Positions 46,013-54,359 of a stretch of DNA of 64,000 nucleotides are shown piece by piece. Position 1 is the first letter of the stretch. The number at the start of each line of letters is the position of its first letter. Both the position numbers and the translations under genes were made by a program. Source of the DNA: Oryzobacter telluris (lineage in GTDB: Bacteria > Actinomycetota > Actinomycetes > Actinomycetales > Dermatophilaceae); NCBI RefSeq assembly GCF_043099285.1, contig NZ_CP170723.1:2046001-2110000 (forward strand), in the 5' to 3' direction. The notes under the pieces were generated by a model, which was not told where the DNA came from, made no database searches, and worked only from the letters and a program-made list of their open reading frames with translations.

Positions 46013-46786
46013 ATGTCCGTGGCGGTGCGCGTGATCCCGTGCCTCGACGTCGACGCCGGGCGCGTCGTCAAGGGGGTCAACTTCGAGAACCTGCGCGACG
46101 CGGGAGACCCCGTCGAGCTGGCCCGCCGCTACGGCGAGCAGGGCGCCGACGAGCTCACCTTCCTCGACGTCACGGCCAGCAGCGGCGCGCGCGAGACGAT
46201 GTTCGACGTCGTCGCGCGCACGGCCGAGGAGGTCTTCATCCCCCTGACCGTCGGTGGGGGAGTGCGCACCGTCGACGACGTCGACCGCCTGCTGCGGGCC
46301 GGTGCCGACAAGGTCGGGGTCAACACCGCGGCCATCGCCCGGCCCGAGCTCATCGCCGAGACGGCCGACCGCTTCGGGGCACAGGTGCTCGTGCTGTCGG
46401 CCGACGTCCGACGGCGCCGCGACGAGTCCGGCTCTCCCGTGGGCGGGTTCGAGGTCACGACCCACGGTGGCCGCACCCGCACCGGCATCGATGCCGTGGA
46501 GTGGTGCGCGCGGGCGGCCTCCCTGGGGGCGGGCGAGATCCTCCTCAACTCGATGGACGCCGACGGCACCAAGGACGGCTTCGACCTCGAGCTCATCGCC
46601 CTGGTCCGCGCGGCCGTCGACGTGCCGGTCATCGCCAGCGGTGGCGCCGGAGCCGTGGGGCACTTCGCTCCCGCGGTGCGCGCGGGGGCCGACGCCGTCC
46701 TCGCGGCGAGCGTCTTCCACTTCGGCGAGCTGACCATCGGTCAGGTCAAGGACGCGCTGCGCTCCGACGGACTCCCCGTCCGCTGA
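46013..46786 (+). CDS. hisF: Imidazole glycerol phosphate synthase cyclase subunit
   Basis: HisF, with HisH, forms imidazole glycerol phosphate and AICAR. The 257-residue TIM barrel has the catalytic Asp in VIPCLDVDAGRVVKG, TVGGGVRTVDDV, the second catalytic segment GAGEILLNSMDADGTKDGFD, and SGGAGAVGHF near the end. hisF stands alone here, separated from the rest of the his genes, which is seen in several actinobacteria. Followed by two palindromic repeats. Confidence 0.96.
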   Translation: MSVAVRVIPCLDVDAGRVVKGVNFENLRDAGDPVELARRYGEQGADELTFLDVTASSGARETMFDVVARTAEEVFIPLTVGGGVRTVDDVDRLLRAGADKVGVNTAAIARPELIAETADRFGAQVLVLSADVRRRRDESGSPVGGFEVTTHGGRTRTGIDAVEWCARAASLGAGEILLNSMDADGTKDGFDLELIALVRAAVDVPVIASGGAGAVGHFAPAVRAGADAVLAASVFHFGELTIGQVKDALRSDGLPVR

Positions 46787-46793
46787 CTGCTTC

Positions 46794-46842
46794 GGTTCGA
46801 GGTGAAACCCGACCGCGAGAGCGTCGCCTTTCACCTCGACCC
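46794..46842. repeat. Palindromic unit F (TTTCACC type)
   Basis: 49-base palindromic unit with outer arms GGTTCGAGGTGAAA and TTTCACCTCGACCC, directly after hisF. Identical over all 49 bases to unit G. Confidence 0.85.
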
Positions 46843-46857
46843 GATGGGTGCGACGCC

Positions 46858-46906
46858 GGTTCGAGGTGAAACCCGACCGCGAGAGCGTCGCCTTTCACCT
46901 CGACCC
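46858..46906. repeat. Palindromic unit G (TTTCACC type)
   Basis: Tandem identical copy of unit F at a 64-base period, ending 15 bases before the stop of the convergent TIGR03085-like gene. Confidence 0.85.
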
Positions 46907-46920
46907 GAGGGGTGTCGGCG

Positions 46921-47574
46921 CTAGGAGACGCCGAGGTGGGCGGCGCGCAGGGCCGCGACGTCCTCGGGCGAGCCGTCGAGCTCGACCGCAGCAACCCGGA
47001 TCCGGCCCATCGCGAGGAGCAGCAGCTCGACCGGCTCGCCGGTGGCGGTGACCACACGGTCCTCGGCCCCGGCGACCACCGGGGCGTGGCCTGGCGCGAC
47101 GAGCCGGACGCCCACGGGGGAGCGGCGGACCATCAGCGACGCCGACTTCCGCAGCGCCGACAGGACGGCGCGCGCCGTGCGCTCGGGCACCTCGCGGCGC
47201 GGACCCACGGCCTCGTCACCGCGCAGCACGTCCTCGTGGTGCACGACGATCTCCACGGTGTTGAACAGGGCGTCGACCCGCTCGGCCCGTGCCGGCGACC
47301 ACCACGGCGGGCCGGTGCGGATCGTCTCGACGAGGGCCGGCCAGTCGCCGCGGGCGATGCGGTCCTGCTCGTGCTCGGTCCAGCGCGACAGGGGAGGGAG
47401 CCAGATGCCGGCGGCGGCGTCGGGGCGCCGCTCGCGCACGACGAAGTGGGCCGCGAGGTCGCGGGTGCGCCAGGGGTCGCACAGCGTGGGCGCGTCCGGC
47501 CCCACGGCGTCGAGGGTGTCGCACCACGCCAGGCGCTCCAGCCGGGCGACGGGGGTCCGGGCGTCGGTCGTCAT
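46921..47574 (-). CDS. TIGR03085-family (MDMPI/DinB-like) metal-binding protein
   Basis: The 217-residue product fits the actinobacterial TIGR03085 group. It has WRTRDLAAHFVVRERRPDAA near residue 40 and the helix EIVVHHEDVLRG near residue 107, whose His residues are probable metal ligands. Related DinB-like proteins use mycothiol or other thiols; the reaction here is unknown. The ATG at 47574 is chosen to give MTTDARTPVARLERL; in-frame ATGs lie 9 and 12 bases upstream. Confidence 0.85.
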   Translation of the reverse strand: MTTDARTPVARLERLAWCDTLDAVGPDAPTLCDPWRTRDLAAHFVVRERRPDAAAGIWLPPLSRWTEHEQDRIARGDWPALVETIRTGPPWWSPARAERVDALFNTVEIVVHHEDVLRGDEAVGPRREVPERTARAVLSALRKSASLMVRRSPVGVRLVAPGHAPVVAGAEDRVVTATGEPVELLLLAMGRIRVAAVELDGSPEDVAALRAAHLGVS

Positions 47575-47632
47575 GGGGACCATCATGGGGCCGCGAGGCC
47601 CGAACCTCCGCGGTGGAACGCCGCGGCATCCC

Positions 47633-47638
47633 TAGACT
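47633..47638 (+). promoter_or_regulatory. Leaderless-type -10 box for the Pr6Pr-like gene
   Basis: TAGACT, seven bases, then the GTG at 47646. Confidence 0.55.
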
Positions 47639-47645
47639 CGCGATC

Positions 47646-48320
47646 GTGACCGCCTCGCGGGCCCGCGCCCTCCACCTCACCGTGGCCCTCGTCGCCACGG
47701 CCGCCCTCGTCCTCCAGACGGTGCTCGTCGTCCAGGGGTCGGCGGTGCTCGACGAGACGCAGGTCCCGCCGATGGCCACCCGGCTCGGCCGGCTCGTCTC
47801 CTACTTCACGATCCAGAGCAACCTGCTCGTGGCCGTCACGTCGTGGCAGCTGGCACGCGACCCGGGCCGCGACGGCCGCTGGTGGCGCGTCGTGCGGCTC
47901 GCCGCGGTCGTGGGGATCACCGTGACCGGCCTGGTGCACTTCGTGCTGCTGCGCCCGCTGCTGCACCTCGACGGCGCCGACTGGGCCGCCGACAAGCTGC
48001 TGCACATGGTGGTGCCGGTCCTCGCCGTGCTCGTGTGGGCACTCGTCGGCCCGCGCCCGAGATCCAGTGCGTCGACGGCGTGGTGGACCCTGGCCTGGCC
48101 GCTCGCCTGGCTGGCGTGGACCCTCGCGGTCGGCACCGTGAGCGGCTGGTACCCCTACCCCTTCCTCGACGCGCGCGAGAACGGGTGGGGCGCGGTCGCC
48201 ATCGCCTGCGTCGGCATCACCGTGCTCTTCCTCGCCGTGGTGGCCGGGGCCCGTGCCGTCGACCGACGGCTGGCCCCGGCACCGACGGGTGGGCTCAGGC
48301 CGGCCACGCGAGCTGGGTGA
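47646..48320 (+). CDS. Pr6Pr-family six-helix membrane protein
   Basis: The 224-residue product has about six membrane helices. It contains RLVSYFTIQSNLLVAVTSW and WAADKLLHMVVPVLAVLVW, which are typical of the Pr6Pr / FAR-17a (AIG1-like) membrane family; the Asn and His in these helices match the conserved pair of that family. Function in bacteria is not established. Its last 26 bases overlap the convergent histidine-rich gene. Confidence 0.82.
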   Translation: MTASRARALHLTVALVATAALVLQTVLVVQGSAVLDETQVPPMATRLGRLVSYFTIQSNLLVAVTSWQLARDPGRDGRWWRVVRLAAVVGITVTGLVHFVLLRPLLHLDGADWAADKLLHMVVPVLAVLVWALVGPRPRSSASTAWWTLAWPLAWLAWTLAVGTVSGWYPYPFLDARENGWGAVAIACVGITVLFLAVVAGARAVDRRLAPAPTGGLRPATRAG

Positions 48321-48723
48321 CCTCGCCACCGGTGATGGACGCCGTGGCGGCGACCTCGCCCTCCGGGAGTGGGCACAGCTCGTACTCGCCGGCCACGACG
48401 CTGGGGTAGACGAGCGAGAACGAGGTGCCCTCGGCCGTCGTCCGCTCCACGACACCCACGTGCGGGTACCGCGACGGCGCGTGGTCGTGCGCATGGCCGT
48501 GGGCGTGGTCGCCGTCGTCGCCGTGGTCGTGCGAGTGGTCGTGATGGTGGTGCGCGGCGTGCGCGTCCGCCGCCGTGGCGCCTCGGGGCCGGATCTCGAC
48601 CTCGAGCCCGCGCGTGTGGGCGGGCATGCTCACGATGAGCGCGCCCACGTCACCGCCGATGTCGAGCAGCACCGGCCCCTGGCCGGCCGTCGGGTTCTCG
48701 GCGGTGGAGGTCTCCGTCGTCAT
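48295..48723 (-). CDS. Histidine-rich protein with phospholipase-annotated N-terminus
   Basis: The 142-residue product has a conserved start (VLLDIGGDVGALIVSMPA, residues 18-35) common to many uncharacterised actinobacterial proteins. It then carries a His/Asp-rich stretch at about 55-81 with 13 histidines, suited to binding zinc, nickel or copper. The C-terminal half is beta-rich and ends in GEVTQLAWPA. It has no signal peptide. It is the third gene of a reverse-strand unit behind the Tat protein and DUF4331 genes; ATG at 48723 follows GAGGA. Confidence 0.78.
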   Translation of the reverse strand: MTTETSTAENPTAGQGPVLLDIGGDVGALIVSMPAHTRGLEVEIRPRGATAADAHAAHHHHDHSHDHGDDGDHAHGHAHDHAPSRYPHVGVVERTTAEGTSFSLVYPSVVAGEYELCPLPEGEVAATASITGGEVTQLAWPA

Positions 48724-48821
48724 GGGTCGTCCTCACTGGTGCGAAAGCGGCTGGGGGAGTGACCGGGTCGTCCGACCGGGCGCACGAAGCACACGGCCGG
48801 ACGGCTCGGAGGAGGCCGGTG

Positions 48822-50210
48822 CTACGTCGCCCCACCCGGGGTCCCGGGGGTGGTCTGGTAGCCACCGGCCGGGGTGCCGAGGTAGGGGAAGACGGACAGC
48901 AACGGTGGGTTGGTGTTCGACGTCCCGTCCTTGATCACCGAGGTCGCACCGTCCGGGGTGAACGACGGGTCGACCAGTGGGATGGTCAGGCCGGCCACCG
49001 CGCGCAGCTCGACGGTCACGACGTCGTCGACGGGACGGCGGCCGTTGGGGAAGCCCGCGGCGTCCCCGGCGACGAGCCCGAGGGGGTTCGGGTTCGACGA
49101 CGGCGGCACGGCGAGGTTGAGCCGGAGCATGTCGGCCTGGTTGGCCCCGGTGTAGTTCTGGAACCCGGGGACCACCCCCGTCGGGATGCCCGTGAGGAGG
49201 ATGGCGAGCAGGTCGGCCCGCGGCTTGGTGTACCCCGCGAGGTTGGGGAACACCCCCGGGTAGAGCACCGGGAGCAGCCGGGCCAGCTCGGGCTTCGACA
49301 CGTACGACGCGTAGACCGAGTCGTCGCTGGGCTCGTGGGCGTTCCACGCGTCCTTGCGGGCCATCGGGGTGATGACCTCGTTGAACAGGGGGTTGCCCAG
49401 CCGCGAGACCTGCTGGAACGGACCGGAGTTCACCGACCCGCGACCGTCCCGCTTGATGACCCTGGTCTTCTGGCGGCTGGCCGTGGCCCAGACGCCGACG
49501 ACCGAGGTGGCGGCGCCGACATCCGTGGGGGTGACGTTGCCGACCGTGAGGTCGGACTTCGGCACCTGGATGGCGATGCTGTGGACGTTGAGCCCCTGCG
49601 TGCCGTTGACGCCGACCGCCGCCGCCGACGGGATGAGGTGCAGCATCTGGAACGGGCGCAGCGTGCCGAGGTCGAAGATGCTGCCGAGGTCGACGTTGAA
49701 GGCCTCGGCCCGCTGGCCGGCGAACACCGTGCGGCCACCCGCGATCCGGTGCACCGCCTGCTCGGCGAGCTCGGAGTAGTTCGGGGTGCTGCGCGGGCCC
49801 ACGTTCACCGGCGGGCACGGCAGGTCCTTCGCCAGCTCCGTCCAGCCGCGCCCGCGCTGGTAGCGGGACACGCTGTAGTACTGCGGGCGGTTCCACGCCG
49901 GGTCCGAGATCGAGGAGATCGGGCCGGTGTTGTAGAGGAACGTCGAGGCGTTGCGGATCGTGGTGTGGAACCGGAAGCGGTAGGCGACGTCGGGCTCGCC
50001 GGCCTTGCCGGAGTTGCTGATGTTGATCTCGTAGCGCACGTCGTCGCCGAACTCGTAGAAGTTCGGCCCGCCCTGGGGGTTCTGGAACGGGATGAAGTTC
50101 GCGATGAGCGTGACGGTGTCGGCCTTGTCGGGGCTGACGAACGCGTAGACGTCGGTGTTGTCGGCGACCGGGTCCTTGGAGATCTCGGGGGCCTCGCGGT
50201 GGGAGGACAT
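48822..50210 (-). CDS. DUF4331-domain protein without its own signal peptide
   Basis: The 462-residue product matches DUF4331, beginning SSHREAPEISKDPVADNTDV and continuing with VYAFVSPDKADTVTLIANF. No export signal precedes this, although family members are often predicted to be secreted. Its ATG at 50210 overlaps the stop of a small Tat-signal gene, so the two are made together; co-export as a complex is my inference. Function of DUF4331 is unknown. The C-terminus is Gly/Pro/Thr-rich. Confidence 0.88.
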   Translation of the reverse strand: MSSHREAPEISKDPVADNTDVYAFVSPDKADTVTLIANFIPFQNPQGGPNFYEFGDDVRYEINISNSGKAGEPDVAYRFRFHTTIRNASTFLYNTGPISSISDPAWNRPQYYSVSRYQRGRGWTELAKDLPCPPVNVGPRSTPNYSELAEQAVHRIAGGRTVFAGQRAEAFNVDLGSIFDLGTLRPFQMLHLIPSAAAVGVNGTQGLNVHSIAIQVPKSDLTVGNVTPTDVGAATSVVGVWATASRQKTRVIKRDGRGSVNSGPFQQVSRLGNPLFNEVITPMARKDAWNAHEPSDDSVYASYVSKPELARLLPVLYPGVFPNLAGYTKPRADLLAILLTGIPTGVVPGFQNYTGANQADMLRLNLAVPPSSNPNPLGLVAGDAAGFPNGRRPVDDVVTVELRAVAGLTIPLVDPSFTPDGATSVIKDGTSNTNPPLLSVFPYLGTPAGGYQTTPGTPGGAT

Positions 50211-50473
50211 CAGGCCCGCCCCCCTGACGCCTTGACGAGCCGGCGGACCAGGGCGGGGTCGTGGATCTCGACCTCGTCCTCGCCGACCATCAGTGAGAGG
50301 ACTCCCGATCGAGGGTCGTCGATGTAGGCGACGAGCACGGCGCCGTCCAGGGCCTCGAGGGCCTCCTCGCTCGACCGGGGTGACGCGCTCGCTCCGCCTG
50401 CGGTGGCGACGACGGCGACGGCCGTCCCGCTCCCGGCGGCCGCGAGGAAGCCGCGTCGTGTGGTACCTGCCAT
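50210..50473 (-). CDS. Small Tat-signal protein
   Basis: The 87-residue product has a classical Tat signal, TTRRGFLAAAGSGTAVAVV, ending near ASA at residue 32. The mature part of about 55 residues is a small alpha/beta unit (GAVLVAYIDDPRSGVLSLMV, then EIHDPALVRRLV) that I cannot assign. The gene overlaps the DUF4331 start by one base (TGATG). It may serve as a carrier or stabiliser for its partner. It is divergent from hisI across a 226-base gap. Confidence 0.85.
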   Translation of the reverse strand: MAGTTRRGFLAAAGSGTAVAVVATAGGASASPRSSEEALEALDGAVLVAYIDDPRSGVLSLMVGEDEVEIHDPALVRRLVKASGGRA

Positions 50474-50699
50474 GGTGTGTCCCTTCAATGGGCGCAGGGC
50501 AGCCCCTGCGCTGCGGTGGGTCGCCGGCGAGGACCACGAGAGGTCCACATCGACCCGTGGGAGTTCGGCGCCGCGGGCAGATCGGATGGGACCCACGTCA
50601 CATCTACACCTGTCGCGGACGCGGGTCCATGGCCCGATGTGACCGTCCGACGCCCGGGCCAGGCACCGGCGCCCGCGCCCCGCGCGGCACAATGACGGG

Positions 50700-51077
50700 G
50701 TGCCCGACACTCCCGAGCCGACCCTCGACCCCGCCGTCGCCTCGCGCCTGAAGCGCGACGACCACGGCCTCGTCGCCGCGATCGTGCAGCAGCACGACAC
50801 CGGCGACGTCCTCATGCTCGGCTGGATGGACGACGAGGCCCTGCGCCGCACCCTGACCGAGGGACGGGTCACCTTCTGGTCGCGCAGCCGGCAGGAGTAC
50901 TGGCGCAAGGGCGACACGAGCGGCCACGTCCAGCACGTGCGCTCGGTGGCGCTCGACTGCGACGGCGACGCCCTCCTCGTGCGCGTCGACCAGGTCGGCG
51001 CGGCCTGCCACACCGGCGACCGCACCTGCTTCGAGGCGGGCGACCTCGCCGCCACCACCGCCGAGGGAGCCGCGTGA
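50700..51077 (+). CDS. hisI: Phosphoribosyl-AMP cyclohydrolase
   Basis: HisI opens the adenine ring of phosphoribosyl-AMP. The 125-residue product has the zinc/magnesium motifs VLMLGWMDDEAL, FWSRSRQEYWRKGDTSGH and DCDGDALLVRVDQVGAACH with the trailing C of RTCF. The GTG at 50700 has CACAAT six bases upstream, a weaker version of the leaderless pattern. The stop overlaps trpE by four bases, joining histidine and tryptophan genes. Confidence 0.95.
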   Translation: MPDTPEPTLDPAVASRLKRDDHGLVAAIVQQHDTGDVLMLGWMDDEALRRTLTEGRVTFWSRSRQEYWRKGDTSGHVQHVRSVALDCDGDALLVRVDQVGAACHTGDRTCFEAGDLAATTAEGAA

Positions 51078-52648
51078 GCACCACCGGAGCCGCCCCCGCC
51101 GCGGAGGCCCCCAGCCTCGGCTACGGCCAGACCTGGCCCTCCCTCGACGTCTTCGGCGTGCTCGCCCGCGACCGCCGCGTCATCCCCGTGGTCCGGCGCC
51201 TCATGGGCGACGCCGAGACGCCGGTCGGCGTCTACCGCAAGCTCGCCGGCGACCGCCCCGGCACCTTCCTCCTCGAGTCGGCCGAGCATGGCGGGGTGTG
51301 GTCGCGCTGGTCGATCGTCGGCGCCGCCAGCCGGGCCACGCTCACCGAGAAGGACGGCGAGGTCCACTGGGTCGGCGAACCACCCGTCGGCGTCCCCACC
51401 ACCGGGCTCGCCACCGACGCCCTGCGCGCCACCATGGACGCCCTCGCCACCGAGCCCGTCGCCGGCCTGCCGCCACTCACCGGCGGGATGGTCGGCGCCA
51501 TCACCTACGACGCCGTGCGCCGCTGGGAGAAGGTCCCGAGCACGACCCCTGACGAGCTCGGCCTGCCCGAGGTCGCCCTCATGCTCGCCACCGACCTCGC
51601 CGTCCTCGACCACACCGACGGCTCGATCCTCCTCGTCGCCAACGCGGTCAACTACGACGACACCGACGACCGGGTCGAGCAGGCCTGGGCCGACGCCGTC
51701 GACCGCCTCGACACGATGACGCGCGCCCTCGCCGCCCCGGCCGACAGCACCGTCGCCGTCGTCGACACCGAGGCCGTCGACCTCGCGATGGCCGGCATCA
51801 CCTCCAACACCCCGCAGCAGCGCTACGAGGAGGTCGTCGAGCTGGCCAAGGAGGACATCCGCGCCGGCGAGGTCTTCCAGGTCGTCCTCTCGCAGCGGTT
51901 CTCGATGCCGTGCCCCGCCGACCCGCTCGACGTCTACCGCGCACTGCGGGCCGGCAACCCCAGCCCGTACATGTACCTCTTCCGGTTCCCGGCGCCCGAC
52001 GGCTCCGACTACGCCGTCGTCGGCAGCAGCCCGGAGGCGCTCGTGCGGGTCACCGGCGACCGCGCCATCACGCACCCCATCGCGGGGAGCCGCCCGCGCG
52101 GGAAGACGCCCGAGGACGACGTCCGCCTCGCGGAGGAGCTGCTCGCCGACCCCAAGGAGCGCTCCGAGCACGTCATGCTCGTCGACCTCGGCCGCAACGA
52201 CCTTCAGCGCGTCTGCCGCCCCGGGACGGTCGACGTCGTGGAGTTCATGGACGTGCGCCGCTACAGCCACGTCATGCACATCGAGTCGACGGTCGTGGGG
52301 GAGAAGCGGCCCGGGGCCAGCGCCTACGACGTGCTCGTCTCCACCTTCCCCGCGGGCACCCTGTCCGGGGCCCCCAAGCCGCGCGCCCTCGCCCTCATCG
52401 AGCAGTACGAGCCCTCGCGCCGCGGGGTCTACGGGGGAGTGGTCGGGTACCTCGACTTCCACGGCGACCTCGACATGGCCATCGCCATCCGCACGGCGGT
52501 CGTCAAGGACGGCGTCGCCCACGTGCAGGCCGGCGCCGGCATCGTCGCCGACTCGCACCCCACGCGCGAGCACGAGGAGTGCGTGCACAAGGCCACCGCG
52601 GCACTGCGGGCCATCGCCACGGCCGGCGCGATGAGGACGGTCACGTGA
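51074..52648 (+). CDS. trpE: Anthranilate synthase component I
   Basis: TrpE converts chorismate to anthranilate with ammonia from TrpG. The 524-residue product has the tryptophan feedback site FLLESAEHG near residue 70 and the chorismate-binding half with GSSPEALVRV, DLGRNDLQRV and FPAGTLSGAPKPRAL. No leader peptide with Trp codons is visible ahead of it. trpD and trpG are not in the window. Confidence 0.96.
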   Translation: MSTTGAAPAAEAPSLGYGQTWPSLDVFGVLARDRRVIPVVRRLMGDAETPVGVYRKLAGDRPGTFLLESAEHGGVWSRWSIVGAASRATLTEKDGEVHWVGEPPVGVPTTGLATDALRATMDALATEPVAGLPPLTGGMVGAITYDAVRRWEKVPSTTPDELGLPEVALMLATDLAVLDHTDGSILLVANAVNYDDTDDRVEQAWADAVDRLDTMTRALAAPADSTVAVVDTEAVDLAMAGITSNTPQQRYEEVVELAKEDIRAGEVFQVVLSQRFSMPCPADPLDVYRALRAGNPSPYMYLFRFPAPDGSDYAVVGSSPEALVRVTGDRAITHPIAGSRPRGKTPEDDVRLAEELLADPKERSEHVMLVDLGRNDLQRVCRPGTVDVVEFMDVRRYSHVMHIESTVVGEKRPGASAYDVLVSTFPAGTLSGAPKPRALALIEQYEPSRRGVYGGVVGYLDFHGDLDMAIAIRTAVVKDGVAHVQAGAGIVADSHPTREHEECVHKATAALRAIATAGAMRTVT

Positions 52649-53250
52649 GGCGGCTCGGCGGCAAGGGACCGGTCGCCCTGCTCGGGCTGGTCGGCGCCCT
52701 CGCCCTGCTGGCGGTCGCGTTCCGCCCGTGGGTCTCCGGGGCGGTCGACGACGCCGTGCTCGGCGCCACCCGCATCTCCGCCACCGGCGACGAGGTGGCC
52801 CCCGGCCTCACCGCGGTCGCCCTCGCGGTCGCCGCGGCCGCCGTCGCCACCGTCGCCGGGGGACGCATCACCCGCGTCGTGGCCCTCGTCGGATGGGCGG
52901 GGCTGCTCACCGTCGCGGTCGGCCTCACCGTCCGTGTCGTGCTCGACCCCGACGGCGTCCTCGGGCCGGTCGCGGCGTCCCGCGTGGGGCGCACCGGCTC
53001 GGTGGAGACCGCGGCCGACCCCACCGCGTGGCCGTGGGTCGCCCTCGGCGCCGCGGCCCTCGCCCTGCTCGGCCTCGTCGGCGCGGTGCTCGGGATGGCT
53101 CGCTGGGCCGGGCCGAGCGCCCGCTACGAGGTCCCCGACGGCGCCGGTGGAACGGTCGCCGGACCCCGGGGAGAACGGGTCGGCAGCGACTGGGACGAGC
53201 TCTCCGCAGGTCGTGACCCCACCGATGTCGGTCCGGACCGCACGACCTGA
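52645..53250 (+). CDS. Trp-biosynthesis-associated membrane protein (TIGR02234-like)
   Basis: The 201-residue product has four membrane helices and a hydrophilic, negatively charged C-terminus. Its position between trpE and trpC matches the TIGR02234 family, found only in actinobacterial trp clusters and of unknown role. The GTG at 52645 overlaps the trpE stop. Confidence 0.87.
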   Translation: MRRLGGKGPVALLGLVGALALLAVAFRPWVSGAVDDAVLGATRISATGDEVAPGLTAVALAVAAAAVATVAGGRITRVVALVGWAGLLTVAVGLTVRVVLDPDGVLGPVAASRVGRTGSVETAADPTAWPWVALGAAALALLGLVGAVLGMARWAGPSARYEVPDGAGGTVAGPRGERVGSDWDELSAGRDPTDVGPDRTT

Positions 53251-53307
53251 CAGAATCGGACGCGGACCACGTCGAGGGTCGCCGACCCCCACCCCGAGGA
53301 GTGACGC

Positions 53308-53544
53308 ATGAGCCAGCACGAGGAGCACGAGGACCACGGGCACAGCGTCGCCGCGTGGACGACGGTGGGCATCCTCATCGTCGCCTCGGCGATCATGGCG
53401 CTGGCCGTGCTCTTCCCCAACCTCTGGCTCTTCGTCGGCGGCGCGGTCCTCGCGCTCGTCGGGGTCGTCGCGGGCAAGGTGCTGTCGATGGCCGGCTACG
53501 GCGCGGCCGGACGCCCTCGCGACGAGGCTCCCTCCATCCACTGA
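53308..53544 (+). CDS. HGxxPAAW-family small membrane protein
   Basis: The 78-residue product has a His/Glu-rich start (EEHEDHGHSVAAW), a variant of the HGxxPAAW signature with Val in place of Pro, and two membrane helices. The family sits in actinobacterial trp operons between the TIGR02234 gene and trpC; its function is unknown. ATG at 53308 follows GAGGAG. Confidence 0.9.
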   Translation: MSQHEEHEDHGHSVAAWTTVGILIVASAIMALAVLFPNLWLFVGGAVLALVGVVAGKVLSMAGYGAAGRPRDEAPSIH

Positions 53545-53555
53545 CGAAGGCCACC

Positions 53556-54356
53556 GTGACCACCGTCCTGGACTCCATCGTCGCCGGGGTCCGTGAGGAC
53601 CTCGCGGCCCGGGAGCGACAGACCTCGCTGTCCGACGTCGAGGCCGCCGTGCGCTCCGCCCGGCCGGCGCTCGACGCCGAGGCCGTGCTGCGCCGTCCCG
53701 GCCTCTCGCTCATCGCCGAGGTCAAGCGGGCCAGCCCGAGCAAGGGCGCCCTCTCGGACATCCCCGACCCCGCGTCCCTCGCGGCGCAGTACGCGGCCGG
53801 GGGAGCGAGCGCGGTCTCGGTGCTCACCGAGGCCCGGCGCTTCGGCGGCAGCCTCGCCGACCTCGACGCCGTGCGCGCCGCCGTCGACGTCCCGGTCCTG
53901 CGCAAGGACTTCATGGTCTCCGACTACCAGGTGCTCGAGGCCCGCGCCCACGGCGCCGACATCATCCTGCTCATCGTGGCCGCCCTCGACGACCACCAGC
54001 TCTCGCACCTGCTGCACCGGGCCGGCGAGCTGGGGATGACCGCCCTCGTCGAGGTCCACGACGAGGACGAGACCCAGCGCGCCGTCGACGCCGGCGCCTC
54101 GGTCATCGGCGTCAACGCCCGCAACCTCAAGACCCTGCAGATCCACCCCGACACGTTCTCCCGGCTGCGACCGCTCATCCCCGAGGGCGTCGTCACCGTC
54201 GCCGAGTCCGGCATCTCCGGACCGGAGGACGCCGCCGCCTACGCCGCGCAGGGGGCGGACGCCGTGCTCGTCGGCGAGGCCCTCGTGCGCACCGGCGACC
54301 CCCGCGCCGGCGCCGAGGCCATCGTGGCCGCCGGCGCCCCCACCGTGAAGGACTGA
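53556..54356 (+). CDS. trpC: Indole-3-glycerol phosphate synthase
   Basis: TrpC closes the indole ring. The 266-residue TIM barrel has IAEVKRASPSKG near residue 53, VLRKDFMVSDYQVLEARAHG, and the phosphate-binding end VAESGISGPEDAA. The GTG at 53556 is 11 bases after the previous stop. trpB follows after three bases. Confidence 0.96.
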   Translation: MTTVLDSIVAGVREDLAARERQTSLSDVEAAVRSARPALDAEAVLRRPGLSLIAEVKRASPSKGALSDIPDPASLAAQYAAGGASAVSVLTEARRFGGSLADLDAVRAAVDVPVLRKDFMVSDYQVLEARAHGADIILLIVAALDDHQLSHLLHRAGELGMTALVEVHDEDETQRAVDAGASVIGVNARNLKTLQIHPDTFSRLRPLIPEGVVTVAESGISGPEDAAAYAAQGADAVLVGEALVRTGDPRAGAEAIVAAGAPTVKD

Positions 54357-54359
54357 CCG

